The notes under the pieces are model-generated. The model did not search any database. It had not been told where the DNA came from and was given only the letters and a program-made list of their open reading frames with translations. From positions 930,001-994,000 of the forward strand of contig JADJRK010000001.1 of assembly GCA_016712285.1 (NCBI GenBank): 64,000 nt of DNA. Direction: 5' to 3'. The first letter of the stretch is position 1. The number at the start of each line of letters is the position of its first letter. This DNA comes from Planctomycetota bacterium. Lineage in GTDB: Bacteria > Planctomycetota > UBA8742 > UBA2392. Below are positions 42,781 to 51,047 of this stretch, piece after piece. The position numbers and the translations under genes were made by a program.

Positions 42781-43494
42781 ATGGCTTTCACCATCTATCC
42801 AGCCATCGACTTGCGACGCGGCAAGGTTGTGCGTTTGACACAGGGCAAGGCCGATGCCGAGACCGTCTACGGTGACGACCCCGTGGAGACGGCAGCGGCG
42901 TTTCAGGCCCAGGGTGCCCGCTGGCTGCATGTGGTCAACCTCGACGGTGCGTTCGGCGAGGCCACCGAAAACCTCAGCGTACTCAAAGCGATTGCCGACG
43001 ACGTCGGCATCCCGATCCAGTTCGGCGGCGGCTTGCGCAGCATGTCCGATGTGGACATGGCGCTGTCGCTGGGCGCGTCCCGCGTGATTCTCGGTACCGC
43101 GGCCGTGCGTAACCCGCAACTGGTGCGTGACGCGGCTGCGCGGCTGGCCGGCAGCGTCGTCGTTGGTATTGACGCGCGGGATGGCAAGGTCGCAGTCGAG
43201 GGCTGGACTGAAACCAGCGACATGGCAGCACCCGAGCTTGCCCGGCGCATGTTTGACGCCGGCGTCAGTCGCTTCATCTACACCGATATTGCCCGCGACG
43301 GCATGGAAGTCGGCCCGGACCTTGAAGGCGCTAAACCACTGGCTGCGATCGCATGGGTGATTGCGTCCGGCGGCGTAGGTAAGCTGGAACACGTCTCAGC
43401 AGCCAAGAAAGCCGGCGAACAGATTGACGGGCTGATCATCGGCAAGGCGTTGTATGAACACAGATTTACGCTAAGAGATGCGCTGTTGGCGTGA
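42781..43494 (+). CDS. hisA: ProFAR isomerase HisA
   Basis: 237 aa TIM barrel catalysing the Amadori rearrangement of ProFAR to PRFAR. The catalytic Asp pair is intact: Asp10 in YPAIDLRRGK and the Asp in GIDARDGKV, with VEGW nearby. FTDI-type YTDIARDG and the phosphate loops IQFGGGLRS and IASGGVGK are canonical. It precedes the paralogous barrel gene by 13 bp. Confidence 0.95.
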   Translation: MAFTIYPAIDLRRGKVVRLTQGKADAETVYGDDPVETAAAFQAQGARWLHVVNLDGAFGEATENLSVLKAIADDVGIPIQFGGGLRSMSDVDMALSLGASRVILGTAAVRNPQLVRDAAARLAGSVVVGIDARDGKVAVEGWTETSDMAAPELARRMFDAGVSRFIYTDIARDGMEVGPDLEGAKPLAAIAWVIASGGVGKLEHVSAAKKAGEQIDGLIIGKALYEHRFTLRDALLA

Positions 43495-43507
43495 TTGAGG
43501 AGCAGGC

Positions 43508-44284
43508 ATGAGCGACTTCATGGTAATCCCGGCGATTGAACTGCGCGGCGGCCTGGCTCTGCGCTATGAATCTGTCGGCATGGGCACGCGCGCCAACCGC
43601 GTCGACCCGATCAGCCTGGCGAAAGAGTATGTCGAGGCCGGCGCGCCGATGCTGCACCTGTACAACCTCGACGGCCCGTTCATCGTCAGCGCCGTCGAAC
43701 ACTCGGGCAGTGTGCTTGCCGGCGCCGAGCGCAATCTGACCGTCGTTGGTGAGTTGGCCCAGACGTTCAAAGTGCCGCTGCAGCTCTCCGGTGGCGTGCG
43801 AGACATTGACAGCTTCAAGGTCGTCACGCAGATGGGCGTGAAGCGCGCGGCCTTCGGCAGCTCAGCCATGCGCGATCCCGCCATGTGCAAGCAGGCCTTG
43901 GCTTTGGATGCGAATGCCGTGGTCGTGTTCCTGGATGTCAAGGATGGCCGCCCAGCCAGCCAGGAGTGGGTTGACAGCCCCACTGTCACCGCGCCGCAGC
44001 TTGCCGCCGCCATGCGCGAAGCTGGCATCAAGTCCATCATCTACCAGGACGTGGACGCAGACGCCGCCGGGGCCGGTCCCCGCGCCGCTGACGCTGGCGC
44101 CGTAGGCAAACAGGGCGTGCAGGTGATCCTGAGCGGTGGCGTGAGCACGCTGGATCATATCAAGACATGCGCGGCCACCAGCGGGCTCAGTGGCGTCATC
44201 GTGGGCAAGCCGCTAGCGATGAAGACCTTCACTTACCAGCAGGCGCTGGAAGCCGCGAAGGCCGGCTTGGCAGCGCGTAAGTAA
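43508..44284 (+). CDS. Extra HisA/HisF-family barrel with altered catalytic residue
   Basis: 258 aa TIM barrel clearly related to HisA and HisF, lying between them in the operon. The phosphate-binding loops are kept (QLSGGVRDI, AAFGSSA, ILSGGVST, VIVGKPL). The first catalytic Asp is replaced by Glu11 (PAIELRGG), while the second, Asp143 (FLDVKDGRPA), and the nearby Trp154 remain. The YTDIxRDG segment reads YQDVDADAAG. It may be a HisA homologue adapted to another substrate, a second isomerase, or a regulatory pseudoenzyme. Spacing of 13 bp to hisA and 2 bp to hisF makes it part of the transcript. Confidence 0.85.
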   Translation: MSDFMVIPAIELRGGLALRYESVGMGTRANRVDPISLAKEYVEAGAPMLHLYNLDGPFIVSAVEHSGSVLAGAERNLTVVGELAQTFKVPLQLSGGVRDIDSFKVVTQMGVKRAAFGSSAMRDPAMCKQALALDANAVVVFLDVKDGRPASQEWVDSPTVTAPQLAAAMREAGIKSIIYQDVDADAAGAGPRAADAGAVGKQGVQVILSGGVSTLDHIKTCAATSGLSGVIVGKPLAMKTFTYQQALEAAKAGLAARK

Positions 44285-44286
44285 CC

Positions 44287-45051
44287 ATGCTAGCGAAGCG
44301 ACTGATCGTGTGCCTGGACGTCAAGAACGGCCGGGTGGTGAAGGGCGTAAACTTCGTGGAGCTGCGCGACGCCGGCGATCCCGTGGAATGTGCCGCGCGC
44401 TACGATCGCGAGCAAGCCGACGAGCTGGTGTTTCTCGATATCACGGCCAGCAGCGAGCAACGCGACACGGTGGCGGAACTTGCGCGCAGGGTCGCCCTGG
44501 AGATCAGAATTCCTTTTACAATCGGCGGCGGCGTGCGCACAGCCGCCGACTTTGAGCGATTGCTGCGCGCCGGCGCAGACAAAGTCAGCATCAACTCGGC
44601 AGCCGTCAGCAACCCGGACTTGATTCGTGAGTGTGCCCAGCGCTTCGGGCGCCAGGCCGTGGTGCTGGCCGTTGACGCGCGGCGCCAGCCCGACGGTTCG
44701 TTTCATGTGTATGTCAAAGGCGGGCGCGAAGACACCGGCCTCGACGCCATCCCTTGGATCAAACGGGGCGTCGCGCTGGGCGCGGGCGAGATCCTGCTGA
44801 CCAGCATGGACCGCGACGGCACCGGTGCCGGTTTTGACCTTGATCTCACCGCGAAAGCAGCGGCAGCAGTGAATGTACCTGTCATTGCATCTGGCGGCGT
44901 TGGTACACTGGAGCACCTGGCAGAGGGCTTGCGGGCTGGCGCGTCAGCAGTGCTGGCGGCTGGCATCTTTCACTTCGGCACGCACACCGTGGCGGATGCG
45001 AAAGAGTACCTGCGAGACCACGGTGTCAACGTCAGGCCGGTGGATGAATGA
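44287..45051 (+). CDS. hisF: Imidazole glycerol phosphate synthase cyclase subunit HisF
   Basis: 254 aa TIM barrel that uses HisH-derived ammonia to make imidazole glycerol phosphate and AICAR. The catalytic Asp11 in CLDVKNGRVVKG and the second Asp in LAVDARRQPDG are present, with FTIGGGVRTAAD, KVSINSAAV, LTSMDRDGT and IASGGVGTLEHL. The stop overlaps the next ATG by 4 bp. Confidence 0.96.
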   Translation: MLAKRLIVCLDVKNGRVVKGVNFVELRDAGDPVECAARYDREQADELVFLDITASSEQRDTVAELARRVALEIRIPFTIGGGVRTAADFERLLRAGADKVSINSAAVSNPDLIRECAQRFGRQAVVLAVDARRQPDGSFHVYVKGGREDTGLDAIPWIKRGVALGAGEILLTSMDRDGTGAGFDLDLTAKAAAAVNVPVIASGGVGTLEHLAEGLRAGASAVLAAGIFHFGTHTVADAKEYLRDHGVNVRPVDE

Positions 45052-46364
45052 GCGACTTTACAGAACAAGCCCCAATCTCCGGCGTGCGCTTCGACAGCGC
45101 GGGCCTGCTGCCGTGCGTGCTGCAGGACGCCCGAACGGGCGAGGTGCTGACGCTGGCGTACATGAATGCCGAGTCATTCAAGTACACGCTCAACACCGGC
45201 CTGGTCACTTTTTATTCAAGGTCGCGCAAGCAGCTTTGGGTCAAGGGCGAAACCAGCGGCAACATCATGCGCGTCGCCGAGTTGAAGCTCGATTGCGACG
45301 GTGACGCCCTGGTGGCCAAGGTGCTGCCCGAGGGGCCGGCCTGCCACACCGGCGAACCGGACTGCTTTTTCCAGACGGTGTTCAAGAACAAGGCCGTGGC
45401 CAGCGAGATCGAACAGGCGCAGCAGCCCGCGGGCTGGGGCGCTTCACTGGGCAACCTGCTCGAAGAAGTGCGCACGCTGCTGCAAGAGCGAAAGGCAACG
45501 CTGCCCGAGGGCAGCTACAGCACATACCTGTTCAACAAGGGCATCGACAAGATTCTCAAGAAGCTGGGCGAAGAAACCACCGAGACAATCATCGCCGCCA
45601 AAGGCGACGACAAAGCCGCGCTTAGTGGCGAGATGTGTGACCTGCTGTTTCACCTGCTGGTGCTGATGGTCGAGAAGTCCATCAGCCTTGAGGATCTGCG
45701 CCGGGTGATGGAGGCGCGCCACCGCAAAGACGACAAGGGCAACACCGGGCAGATCAGCGCAGGCGAAGTCAAGGTCAGCCGCCCGGCTGGGTGCGAACCG
45801 CTGGAGACGCGGCTGTTGAGCCAGCTTGACCCCGTGCTGCACCGCGACGTGCTGCGCGCGCTGGAGGTGATGTACCGCGCGCACAAAGGCCAGACCCGCG
45901 ATGAAGGCACGCCTTACGCCACCCACCCGCTTGGCGTTGCCCTGATTGCGGCCGAAGAACTCAAGCTGCGAAGCCGAGACGAGATTGTCGTCGCGCTGCT
46001 GCACGACGTGCTTGAGGACGACATGAAAACCACACCAAGTGAACTGACGGAGAAGTTCGGCGAGGCTGTTTCCGGCGCGGTTGTCCTGTTGACCAAAATG
46101 TACAAGCGCGACGGCTCGCCCAAGGACATGGGTTTGCAGCGTTACTACCAGGGGCTTCGCTCAGCTCCGGGCTGGGTGCGGGCGCTGAAGATGTGCGACC
46201 GGATCCATAACCTGCGTTCACTGCCGAGTTCAGGCCGCAGCGCTGCGGACATCCAGAAGTACCTGAAAGAAACGCGCGCGAACCTGTTGCCGCTGGCAGC
46301 CAGCAGCATGGACCAGGGTCTGCTGCGCGCGGGCGACCTGCTGCTCAAAGAGCTGTACAAGTAG
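45048..46364 (+). CDS. HisI-HisE fusion with C-terminal RelA/SpoT-type HD hydrolase domain
   Basis: 438 aa in one uninterrupted frame. Residues 1-115 are phosphoribosyl-AMP cyclohydrolase (HisI): metal-binding D82-C83-D84-x-D86, C99-H100 in PACHTGEPDCFF. Residues 132-228 are phosphoribosyl-ATP pyrophosphatase (HisE): LEEVRTLLQERK, EETTETI and GEMCDLLFHLLV. Residues 255-438 are a RelA/SpoT/MESH1-type HD domain: AHKGQTRDEGTPYATHP, LLHDVLEDD (H319, D320, E323, D324) and KMCDRIHNLRSL (D384, H387, N388), all consistent with a (p)ppGpp 3'-hydrolase centre. HisIE is standard; the third domain is the unusual part. It is the last gene of the his operon. Confidence 0.9.
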   Translation: MSDFTEQAPISGVRFDSAGLLPCVLQDARTGEVLTLAYMNAESFKYTLNTGLVTFYSRSRKQLWVKGETSGNIMRVAELKLDCDGDALVAKVLPEGPACHTGEPDCFFQTVFKNKAVASEIEQAQQPAGWGASLGNLLEEVRTLLQERKATLPEGSYSTYLFNKGIDKILKKLGEETTETIIAAKGDDKAALSGEMCDLLFHLLVLMVEKSISLEDLRRVMEARHRKDDKGNTGQISAGEVKVSRPAGCEPLETRLLSQLDPVLHRDVLRALEVMYRAHKGQTRDEGTPYATHPLGVALIAAEELKLRSRDEIVVALLHDVLEDDMKTTPSELTEKFGEAVSGAVVLLTKMYKRDGSPKDMGLQRYYQGLRSAPGWVRALKMCDRIHNLRSLPSSGRSAADIQKYLKETRANLLPLAASSMDQGLLRAGDLLLKELYK

Positions 46365-46376
46365 CGCGTCCGGCGG

Positions 46377-49300
46377 CTATGCCCTTGAGTCATCCGGGTT
46401 GCTGCCGTGTTCCGGCAGATCTGCTTCGCCGATCGGCTCCAACTCGCCTTCGTTGTGGTCTCTGCCCTTGAACAGCGCGAGGAAATCGTCCATCAGCACA
46501 TAGAAGCTGGGCACTACCAGCAGGCTCAGCAACGTGGCGACAAACATGCCGCCAATAACGCCCAGCGCCATCGGCCGCCGGATTTCGCCGCCGGGGCCAA
46601 GTGCCAATGCCGCCGGCAGCGCCGCCATCATGGTCGCAAGACTGGTCATCAAGATCGGCCGTAGCCGGATCGGCCCCGCCTGCTGCATCGCCTCGCGCGC
46701 CGTAAGACCCTTCAGGCGTAACTGGTTGGCGTAGTCGACCAGAATAATTGAGTTCTTCTTGGCGATGCCGAGGAGCAACAGCAGGCCGATCATGCTGAAG
46801 ATGTTCAGCGTCTGGCCGCCGACGAAAAGCGCCAACGCCGCGCCCGCTATGGAGAGCGGCACGATGGTCAAGATGGTCAACGGGTGGAAGAAACTGTTGA
46901 ACTGGCCGGCCAGCACCATGTAGGCCACCAGCACTCCCATCAACAACGCGAAAATCAGGCTGTTGAATGCCTGTTCGTATTCGGCGCCGCTGCCGCTCAT
47001 GACAATGCGGTAGCCCTCGGGCAACGTTTCTTGAAGCGACTGCGCGTACTTCAGCGCCTCGTCCTGGGTGTGGCCGGGCGCCACATTGGCCGAGATCGTG
47101 ATGCTGCGCTCGCGGTCCTGGCGAATGATGCTCTGCAGGACAGGCACCTCTTCCTGCTTCACCAGCGCGCTCAGTGGAATGCGCTCGCCGGTCTTGGTGC
47201 GCACACGCAACCGGTTGATGTCTGCGGGGCTCTGGCGCTGGTCGGCTTGCAGCCGCAGTCGCACATCAAGCCGGCGGCCCTCGCTGCTGAACTTCCCGAC
47301 ACGTACGCCACCCACGAGCGCGTTCAGTGTGACCGCGACGTCTTCCATGGGCACGCCAAGGTCGGCGGCGCGGGCGCGGTCGGGCACGACCCGCAATTCC
47401 GGCATGCCGACCTGGAAGTCTGAGTCAACGTCCACGGCCACGCCGCTGTCCTTCAGGTCTTCGGTCAACTGCCGCGAGAGCTCGCCCAGCTTCTCGAAGT
47501 CGGGACCACGCACACTGAACTCAACCGGATAGCCGCGGCGCGCCGAGAAGCCCTGCTGGCTTAGGTCCTGCACGTTGGCCTTCAGGCCGGGGTACTTGTT
47601 CATTTCTCGCCGGAAGTCTGCGGAAATCTCGGCCTGTGACTTCTCGCGATCGCCCGGCGCGACGAGTGTGATGAACATGATGCCGGTGTTCACGTCTCCG
47701 CCGCCGAAACCACCGACGATCATCATCACGCGCTCAACGTCTTCGTGCTCAAGTGCGTAATTCTCGACTTTCTTGAATAGGGCGTCACTGTCTTCGAGGC
47801 TGCTGCCGATGGCGGTCTGCAGGCGCACCATCAGTCTGGACTGGTCCTGGCTTGGGACAAACTCGCTGGGCAGCGCGGTCATCAGATAAAGCGCACCGGC
47901 AAACACCGCAGTGGCAAGCACCAAGGCAACCCAAGGCATGCGAAGCGCCGGGCGCAGTGCGCGCGCGTACGTATTCTTGAGGCTGGTGAATCCTTTATCG
48001 ACGGCAGTGCCGACGACTCCGCGATTTTCTTTCACACTGCGCTTGAGCAATTGCGCGCATCTGGCGGGAGCGAGCGTGATCGCCTCGACGTAACTCAGCA
48101 GCACAGCCAGCGACAACGTCACACCGAACTGAAAGAAGAATTTGCCAACCACGCCGTCCATGAACACAACGGGGATAAAGATTGCGCAAATTGCCACCGT
48201 GCTGGCCAGCGCCGCGCCCGCGATTTCCTTGGTGCCGCCGATTGCGGCTTTGAAGCGGTCTGCGCCTTCCTCACTGTGCCGATAGATGTTCTCCATGATC
48301 ATGATCGCGTCGTCGACCACGATGCCGACCGCCAGCGCAAGCGCGAGCAGGGTGAAGGTGTTCAGCGTGAAGCCGAGAAAGTAGATGATCGCGATCGTGC
48401 CCAGCAGCGACATCGGGATCGCGAGAATCACGTTCAGCGTACTGCTGATGCTGCCCAGGAAGATCCAGCACACGAACGCCGTCAGCAGCACGGCGATAAT
48501 CAGCTCAAACTCAATCTCGTGCACCGACTCTTCAATGTAGACGGTGCTGTCAAAGTTGACGCCCAGTTCCATGTTCTCGGGCAGCGTGGGCCGGATCTCG
48601 TCCATCGCCGCACGAACGTCCTTGGCAACCTGCACCGCATTGGCGCCGCGCTGTTTGCGAATGCCCAGGCCCTGCGCGGGGCGACCGTTAAAGCGCGACA
48701 TGCGGCGTTCGTCTTCAAAGCCGTCTTCCACCATCGCCACGTCGGACAAATAGGTCGGGCGGCCATCCACTTCGCGCACGACGATGGCGCGTAACTGGTC
48801 AAGCTGAAGCGCCTCGCCTAGCACACGCACGTTGACTTCGCGACCGCTGGTTTCGATGCGGCCAGCCGGAAGCTCAACGTGCTCGCGACGCAGCGCGGTC
48901 ATCAAGTCGGCAACGGTCAGCCCCTGGGCGTCCAGCTTGTCGGCGTCCACCCAGATGCGAACATTGCGCTCAAGGTAGCCGCCCAGTGAGACCTCGCCGA
49001 CGCCTTCGATCGTTTGCAGCTTTTCTTTCACACGGTAGCGCGTCGTGTCCGCAAGTTCCTGGCGCGAGTACGGCCCGGCCAGCGCCACGTACATGATGGG
49101 CCGATCTTCGGGGTTGCTCTTGCGAACGCTCGGCGCCTCAACATCGCGCGGCAGGTCGCGTTGCGCTTCGCTCACGATGTTCTGTACGTCCTGCACCGCC
49201 GCATCGATGTCTTTGGACAGGTCAAACTCGACCGTCACCTGGCCGCGCCCCTGCCGCGACGTGCTGCTGATCGACTTGATGCCTTCGACCTGCACCAGCG

Positions 49301-49508
49301 CCTCTTCCAGCACTTCCACAATGTCGCGCTCGACGGCATCGGGCGAGGCGCCTTCCCACGTCACGCTTACACTGACCGTCGGGTAGTCCACGTCGGGGAA
49401 CTGGCTGATTCCGATCTTCTGCGACGCGATCAAACCAAACACGATCGTCGCGCCCATCATCATCCAGGCGAGCACCGGCTTCTTGACGCAAAGTTCGGTC
49501 AGCTTCAT
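46377..49508 (-). CDS. RND (HAE1/AcrB-type) efflux pump inner-membrane subunit
   Basis: 1043 aa. Typical AcrB architecture: an N-terminal span, a large periplasmic loop, spans 2-6, a second loop and spans 8-12. The proton-relay motif VGIVVDDAIMIMENIY in span 4 carries the paired Asp residues. FVPSQDQSRLMV starts the second porter loop and GLLLLLGIAKKNSIILVDYA is in the later spans. It exports drugs or metabolites with the adaptor gene (4-bp overlap at 49505-49508). No TolC-like gene adjoins. Convergent with the his operon, 12 bp apart. Confidence 0.93.
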   Translation of the reverse strand: MKLTELCVKKPVLAWMMMGATIVFGLIASQKIGISQFPDVDYPTVSVSVTWEGASPDAVERDIVEVLEEALVQVEGIKSISSTSRQGRGQVTVEFDLSKDIDAAVQDVQNIVSEAQRDLPRDVEAPSVRKSNPEDRPIMYVALAGPYSRQELADTTRYRVKEKLQTIEGVGEVSLGGYLERNVRIWVDADKLDAQGLTVADLMTALRREHVELPAGRIETSGREVNVRVLGEALQLDQLRAIVVREVDGRPTYLSDVAMVEDGFEDERRMSRFNGRPAQGLGIRKQRGANAVQVAKDVRAAMDEIRPTLPENMELGVNFDSTVYIEESVHEIEFELIIAVLLTAFVCWIFLGSISSTLNVILAIPMSLLGTIAIIYFLGFTLNTFTLLALALAVGIVVDDAIMIMENIYRHSEEGADRFKAAIGGTKEIAGAALASTVAICAIFIPVVFMDGVVGKFFFQFGVTLSLAVLLSYVEAITLAPARCAQLLKRSVKENRGVVGTAVDKGFTSLKNTYARALRPALRMPWVALVLATAVFAGALYLMTALPSEFVPSQDQSRLMVRLQTAIGSSLEDSDALFKKVENYALEHEDVERVMMIVGGFGGGDVNTGIMFITLVAPGDREKSQAEISADFRREMNKYPGLKANVQDLSQQGFSARRGYPVEFSVRGPDFEKLGELSRQLTEDLKDSGVAVDVDSDFQVGMPELRVVPDRARAADLGVPMEDVAVTLNALVGGVRVGKFSSEGRRLDVRLRLQADQRQSPADINRLRVRTKTGERIPLSALVKQEEVPVLQSIIRQDRERSITISANVAPGHTQDEALKYAQSLQETLPEGYRIVMSGSGAEYEQAFNSLIFALLMGVLVAYMVLAGQFNSFFHPLTILTIVPLSIAGAALALFVGGQTLNIFSMIGLLLLLGIAKKNSIILVDYANQLRLKGLTAREAMQQAGPIRLRPILMTSLATMMAALPAALALGPGGEIRRPMALGVIGGMFVATLLSLLVVPSFYVLMDDFLALFKGRDHNEGELEPIGEADLPEHGSNPDDSRA

Positions 49509-50620
49509 GGCTGGGCCTCCGGAGTGCCCTGCACGCCACTGATGATCGCGACTTCAGCGCCATTTCGCAGGCCTTCGGCACCGCGCACCACGACTTGCTC
49601 GCCCAACTTCAGGCCTGTGCGAACTTCGATGCGCCCGTTGGCTGTGCGCAACCCGATCTCGATGACACGTTCGACTGCCTTGCCATCCTCTACCACGTAA
49701 ACGAGAAAGCCGCGCTCGCTGGGCCGCACGGCAGCCTCGGGCACCGTAGGCGCGTTTTCACGTGACCCGACAGGTACCGTGACGCGCGCGAATGCGCCCG
49801 GCGTCAGGCCGGGCACGTCGGCTTTGTTCACTTCGGCAACGACCGGCACCATGCGCGTGGTCTGGTCGGCGTACGCAGCCACGTGAATCAAGTTCGCGCG
49901 ATACTCCTGTACCTGGCCACGAATGGTGAAGCGCGCCGGCATGCCGGTCTTGAGCGAACCTGCCTCATCCTCGGGCACCGCGAACTTGAGCAGCATCGGG
50001 TCAATCCGCAACAGGCGGGCAATCACGGTACCCGGCTGTACCCACTGGCCGGTCTGGACAAGCCGCGCCTGGATCGTCCCCGCCATAGCGGGGCGGGGCT
50101 TGGAGTGCTGAAGGTCAAGCTCGGCCTGGGCCAGTTCAGCGGCGCGCTGGCGCTCGGTGGCTTGGGCGACTGCGACTTTGGTGCGCCAGAGCTCAATCTC
50201 TTCTTTCGAGAAGATGCCGGGCCTGTCGCCTGCGGGCTTCTCGCGGCGTTCAAGTCCGTCGCGGGCGTCTTTGAGCTCGGCTTGGGCGCGCTCGTGCGCA
50301 GCCTTCGCGGAGTCATGAAGGTATTGAAAGCGGGCAGGCTCGATCTCAACGAGCATTGTCTCGGGCGTTACCTGCATGCCTTCGCGAAACAGCACGCGCT
50401 CAACAACGCCCGACAGGCGCGAGGTGACCAGCACCTCTTCGAACGCAGCCACGGACCCGACGGCGCTGACGATATACTCGACGCGTTCACCCTTGATCTC
50501 TTCAACCTGCACCGGGAATGCGCGCGCGCCACCTTTGCTGCTGCCCTCTTCGCCGCCGCCACAAGCGGAAACGGCCAGAATCAAGCCAAGGGTGAAGAGT
50601 GCTGCAGTGATGCGAGCCAT
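49505..50620 (-). CDS. RND periplasmic adaptor (membrane fusion) lipoprotein
   Basis: 371 aa from the ATG at 50620. The signal peptide ends in lipobox LAVSAC, so it is lipid-anchored. A lipoyl/barrel-sandwich region with a helical hairpin spans about 60-190 (RLSGVVERVLFREGMQV, AGTIQARLVQTGQWVQPGT), followed by beta-barrel and membrane-proximal domains. It bridges the pump at 46377-49508 to an outer-membrane channel. It is first of the two-gene operon. A TTG two codons upstream is possible. Confidence 0.9.
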   Translation of the reverse strand: MARITAALFTLGLILAVSACGGGEEGSSKGGARAFPVQVEEIKGERVEYIVSAVGSVAAFEEVLVTSRLSGVVERVLFREGMQVTPETMLVEIEPARFQYLHDSAKAAHERAQAELKDARDGLERREKPAGDRPGIFSKEEIELWRTKVAVAQATERQRAAELAQAELDLQHSKPRPAMAGTIQARLVQTGQWVQPGTVIARLLRIDPMLLKFAVPEDEAGSLKTGMPARFTIRGQVQEYRANLIHVAAYADQTTRMVPVVAEVNKADVPGLTPGAFARVTVPVGSRENAPTVPEAAVRPSERGFLVYVVEDGKAVERVIEIGLRTANGRIEVRTGLKLGEQVVVRGAEGLRNGAEVAIISGVQGTPEAQP

Positions 50621-50700
50621 AGACAATCCGGGTTCGAGTTCGAGTCTTTAATACATAATGGAAGCGCAAATCCTTCCTTGATTCCGGAGAAACCCGGGCG

Positions 50701-50728
50701 TTGTGCCGGGGCCGGCGGCGGCTATCTT
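50701..50728 (+). promoter_or_regulatory. Possible promoter of tRNA-Val
   Basis: TTGTGC (50701-50706), a 16-bp GC-rich spacer and TATCTT (50723-50728) lie 9 bp before the tRNA 5' end, a plausible spacing for a short leader. The match to consensus is partial. Confidence 0.3.
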
Positions 50729-50737
50729 CACCGGCAA

Positions 50738-50813
50738 GGACGTATAGCTCAACGGTTAGAGCATCTGCTTTACACGCAGAGGGTTGGGGGTTCGAATCCC
50801 TCTACGTCCACCA
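50738..50813 (+). tRNA. tRNA-Val (TAC)
   Basis: Complete cloverleaf. Acceptor GGACGTA pairs with TACGTCC (50803-50809). The anticodon loop CTTTACA gives anticodon TAC (valine). The T arm GGGGG-TTCGAAT-CCCTC is present, with discriminator A at 50810 and encoded CCA at 50811-50813. Confidence 0.95.
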
Positions 50814-50879
50814 ACGAAACTTCGTGGTCGCGTGGTCAAACCTGATCGCGCGACCGCTGCGTTTACGCCCGGCGTCGCC
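50789..50879 (+). repeat. 91-bp direct repeat, copy 1 (tRNA-Val 3' end and downstream)
   Basis: It starts in the tRNA T arm (GGTTCGAATC...), includes the CCA and continues 66 bp beyond the tRNA. It is identical to 50943-51033. The downstream part contains two small hairpins: ACGAA/TTCGT right after the CCA, and GGTCGCG/CGCGACC at about 50826-50855. Confidence 0.9.
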
Positions 50880-50915
50880 CGCCTGTGGGCGGGCTTGGGC
50901 CGGACTACTCCGCGG

Positions 50916-50942
50916 TCAAAACAGCGCACTGCGCTGTTTTGA
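50916..50942. repeat. Perfect 13-bp-arm palindrome between the direct repeats
   Basis: TCAAAACAGCGCA (50916-50928) and TGCGCTGTTTTGA (50930-50942) flank a single C. The palindrome ends exactly where copy 2 of the direct repeat begins. A second hairpin, GCCCGCC/GGCGGGC, lies at about 50877-50894. The palindrome could work as a terminator (it carries TTTT in the 3' arm) or be a small mobile palindromic unit. Confidence 0.8.
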
Positions 50943-51033
50943 GGTTCGAATCCCTCTACGTCCACCAACGAAACTTCGTGGTCGCGTGGTCAAACCTGAT
51001 CGCGCGACCGCTGCGTTTACGCCCGGCGTCGCC
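50943..51033 (+). repeat. 91-bp direct repeat, copy 2 (tRNA-Val 3' fragment)
   Basis: Identical to 50789-50879. It carries only the 3' 25 nt of tRNA-Val (T loop, 3' acceptor strand and CCA) and so is a tRNA remnant, not a gene. Copy 2 ends 14 bp before the stop of the TPR gene. Confidence 0.9.
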
Positions 51034-51047
51034 GATACGACCGCAGT

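Noticed and set aside
50756..50968. Minus-strand ORF containing RRGIRTPNPLRVKQML
   Set aside because: This peptide is the well-known antisense translation of a tRNA gene; the ORF lies over tRNA-Val and its repeat.
50943..51033. A second functional tRNA gene
   Set aside because: Only the T arm and 3' acceptor strand are present; the D arm, anticodon and 5' acceptor strand are missing.
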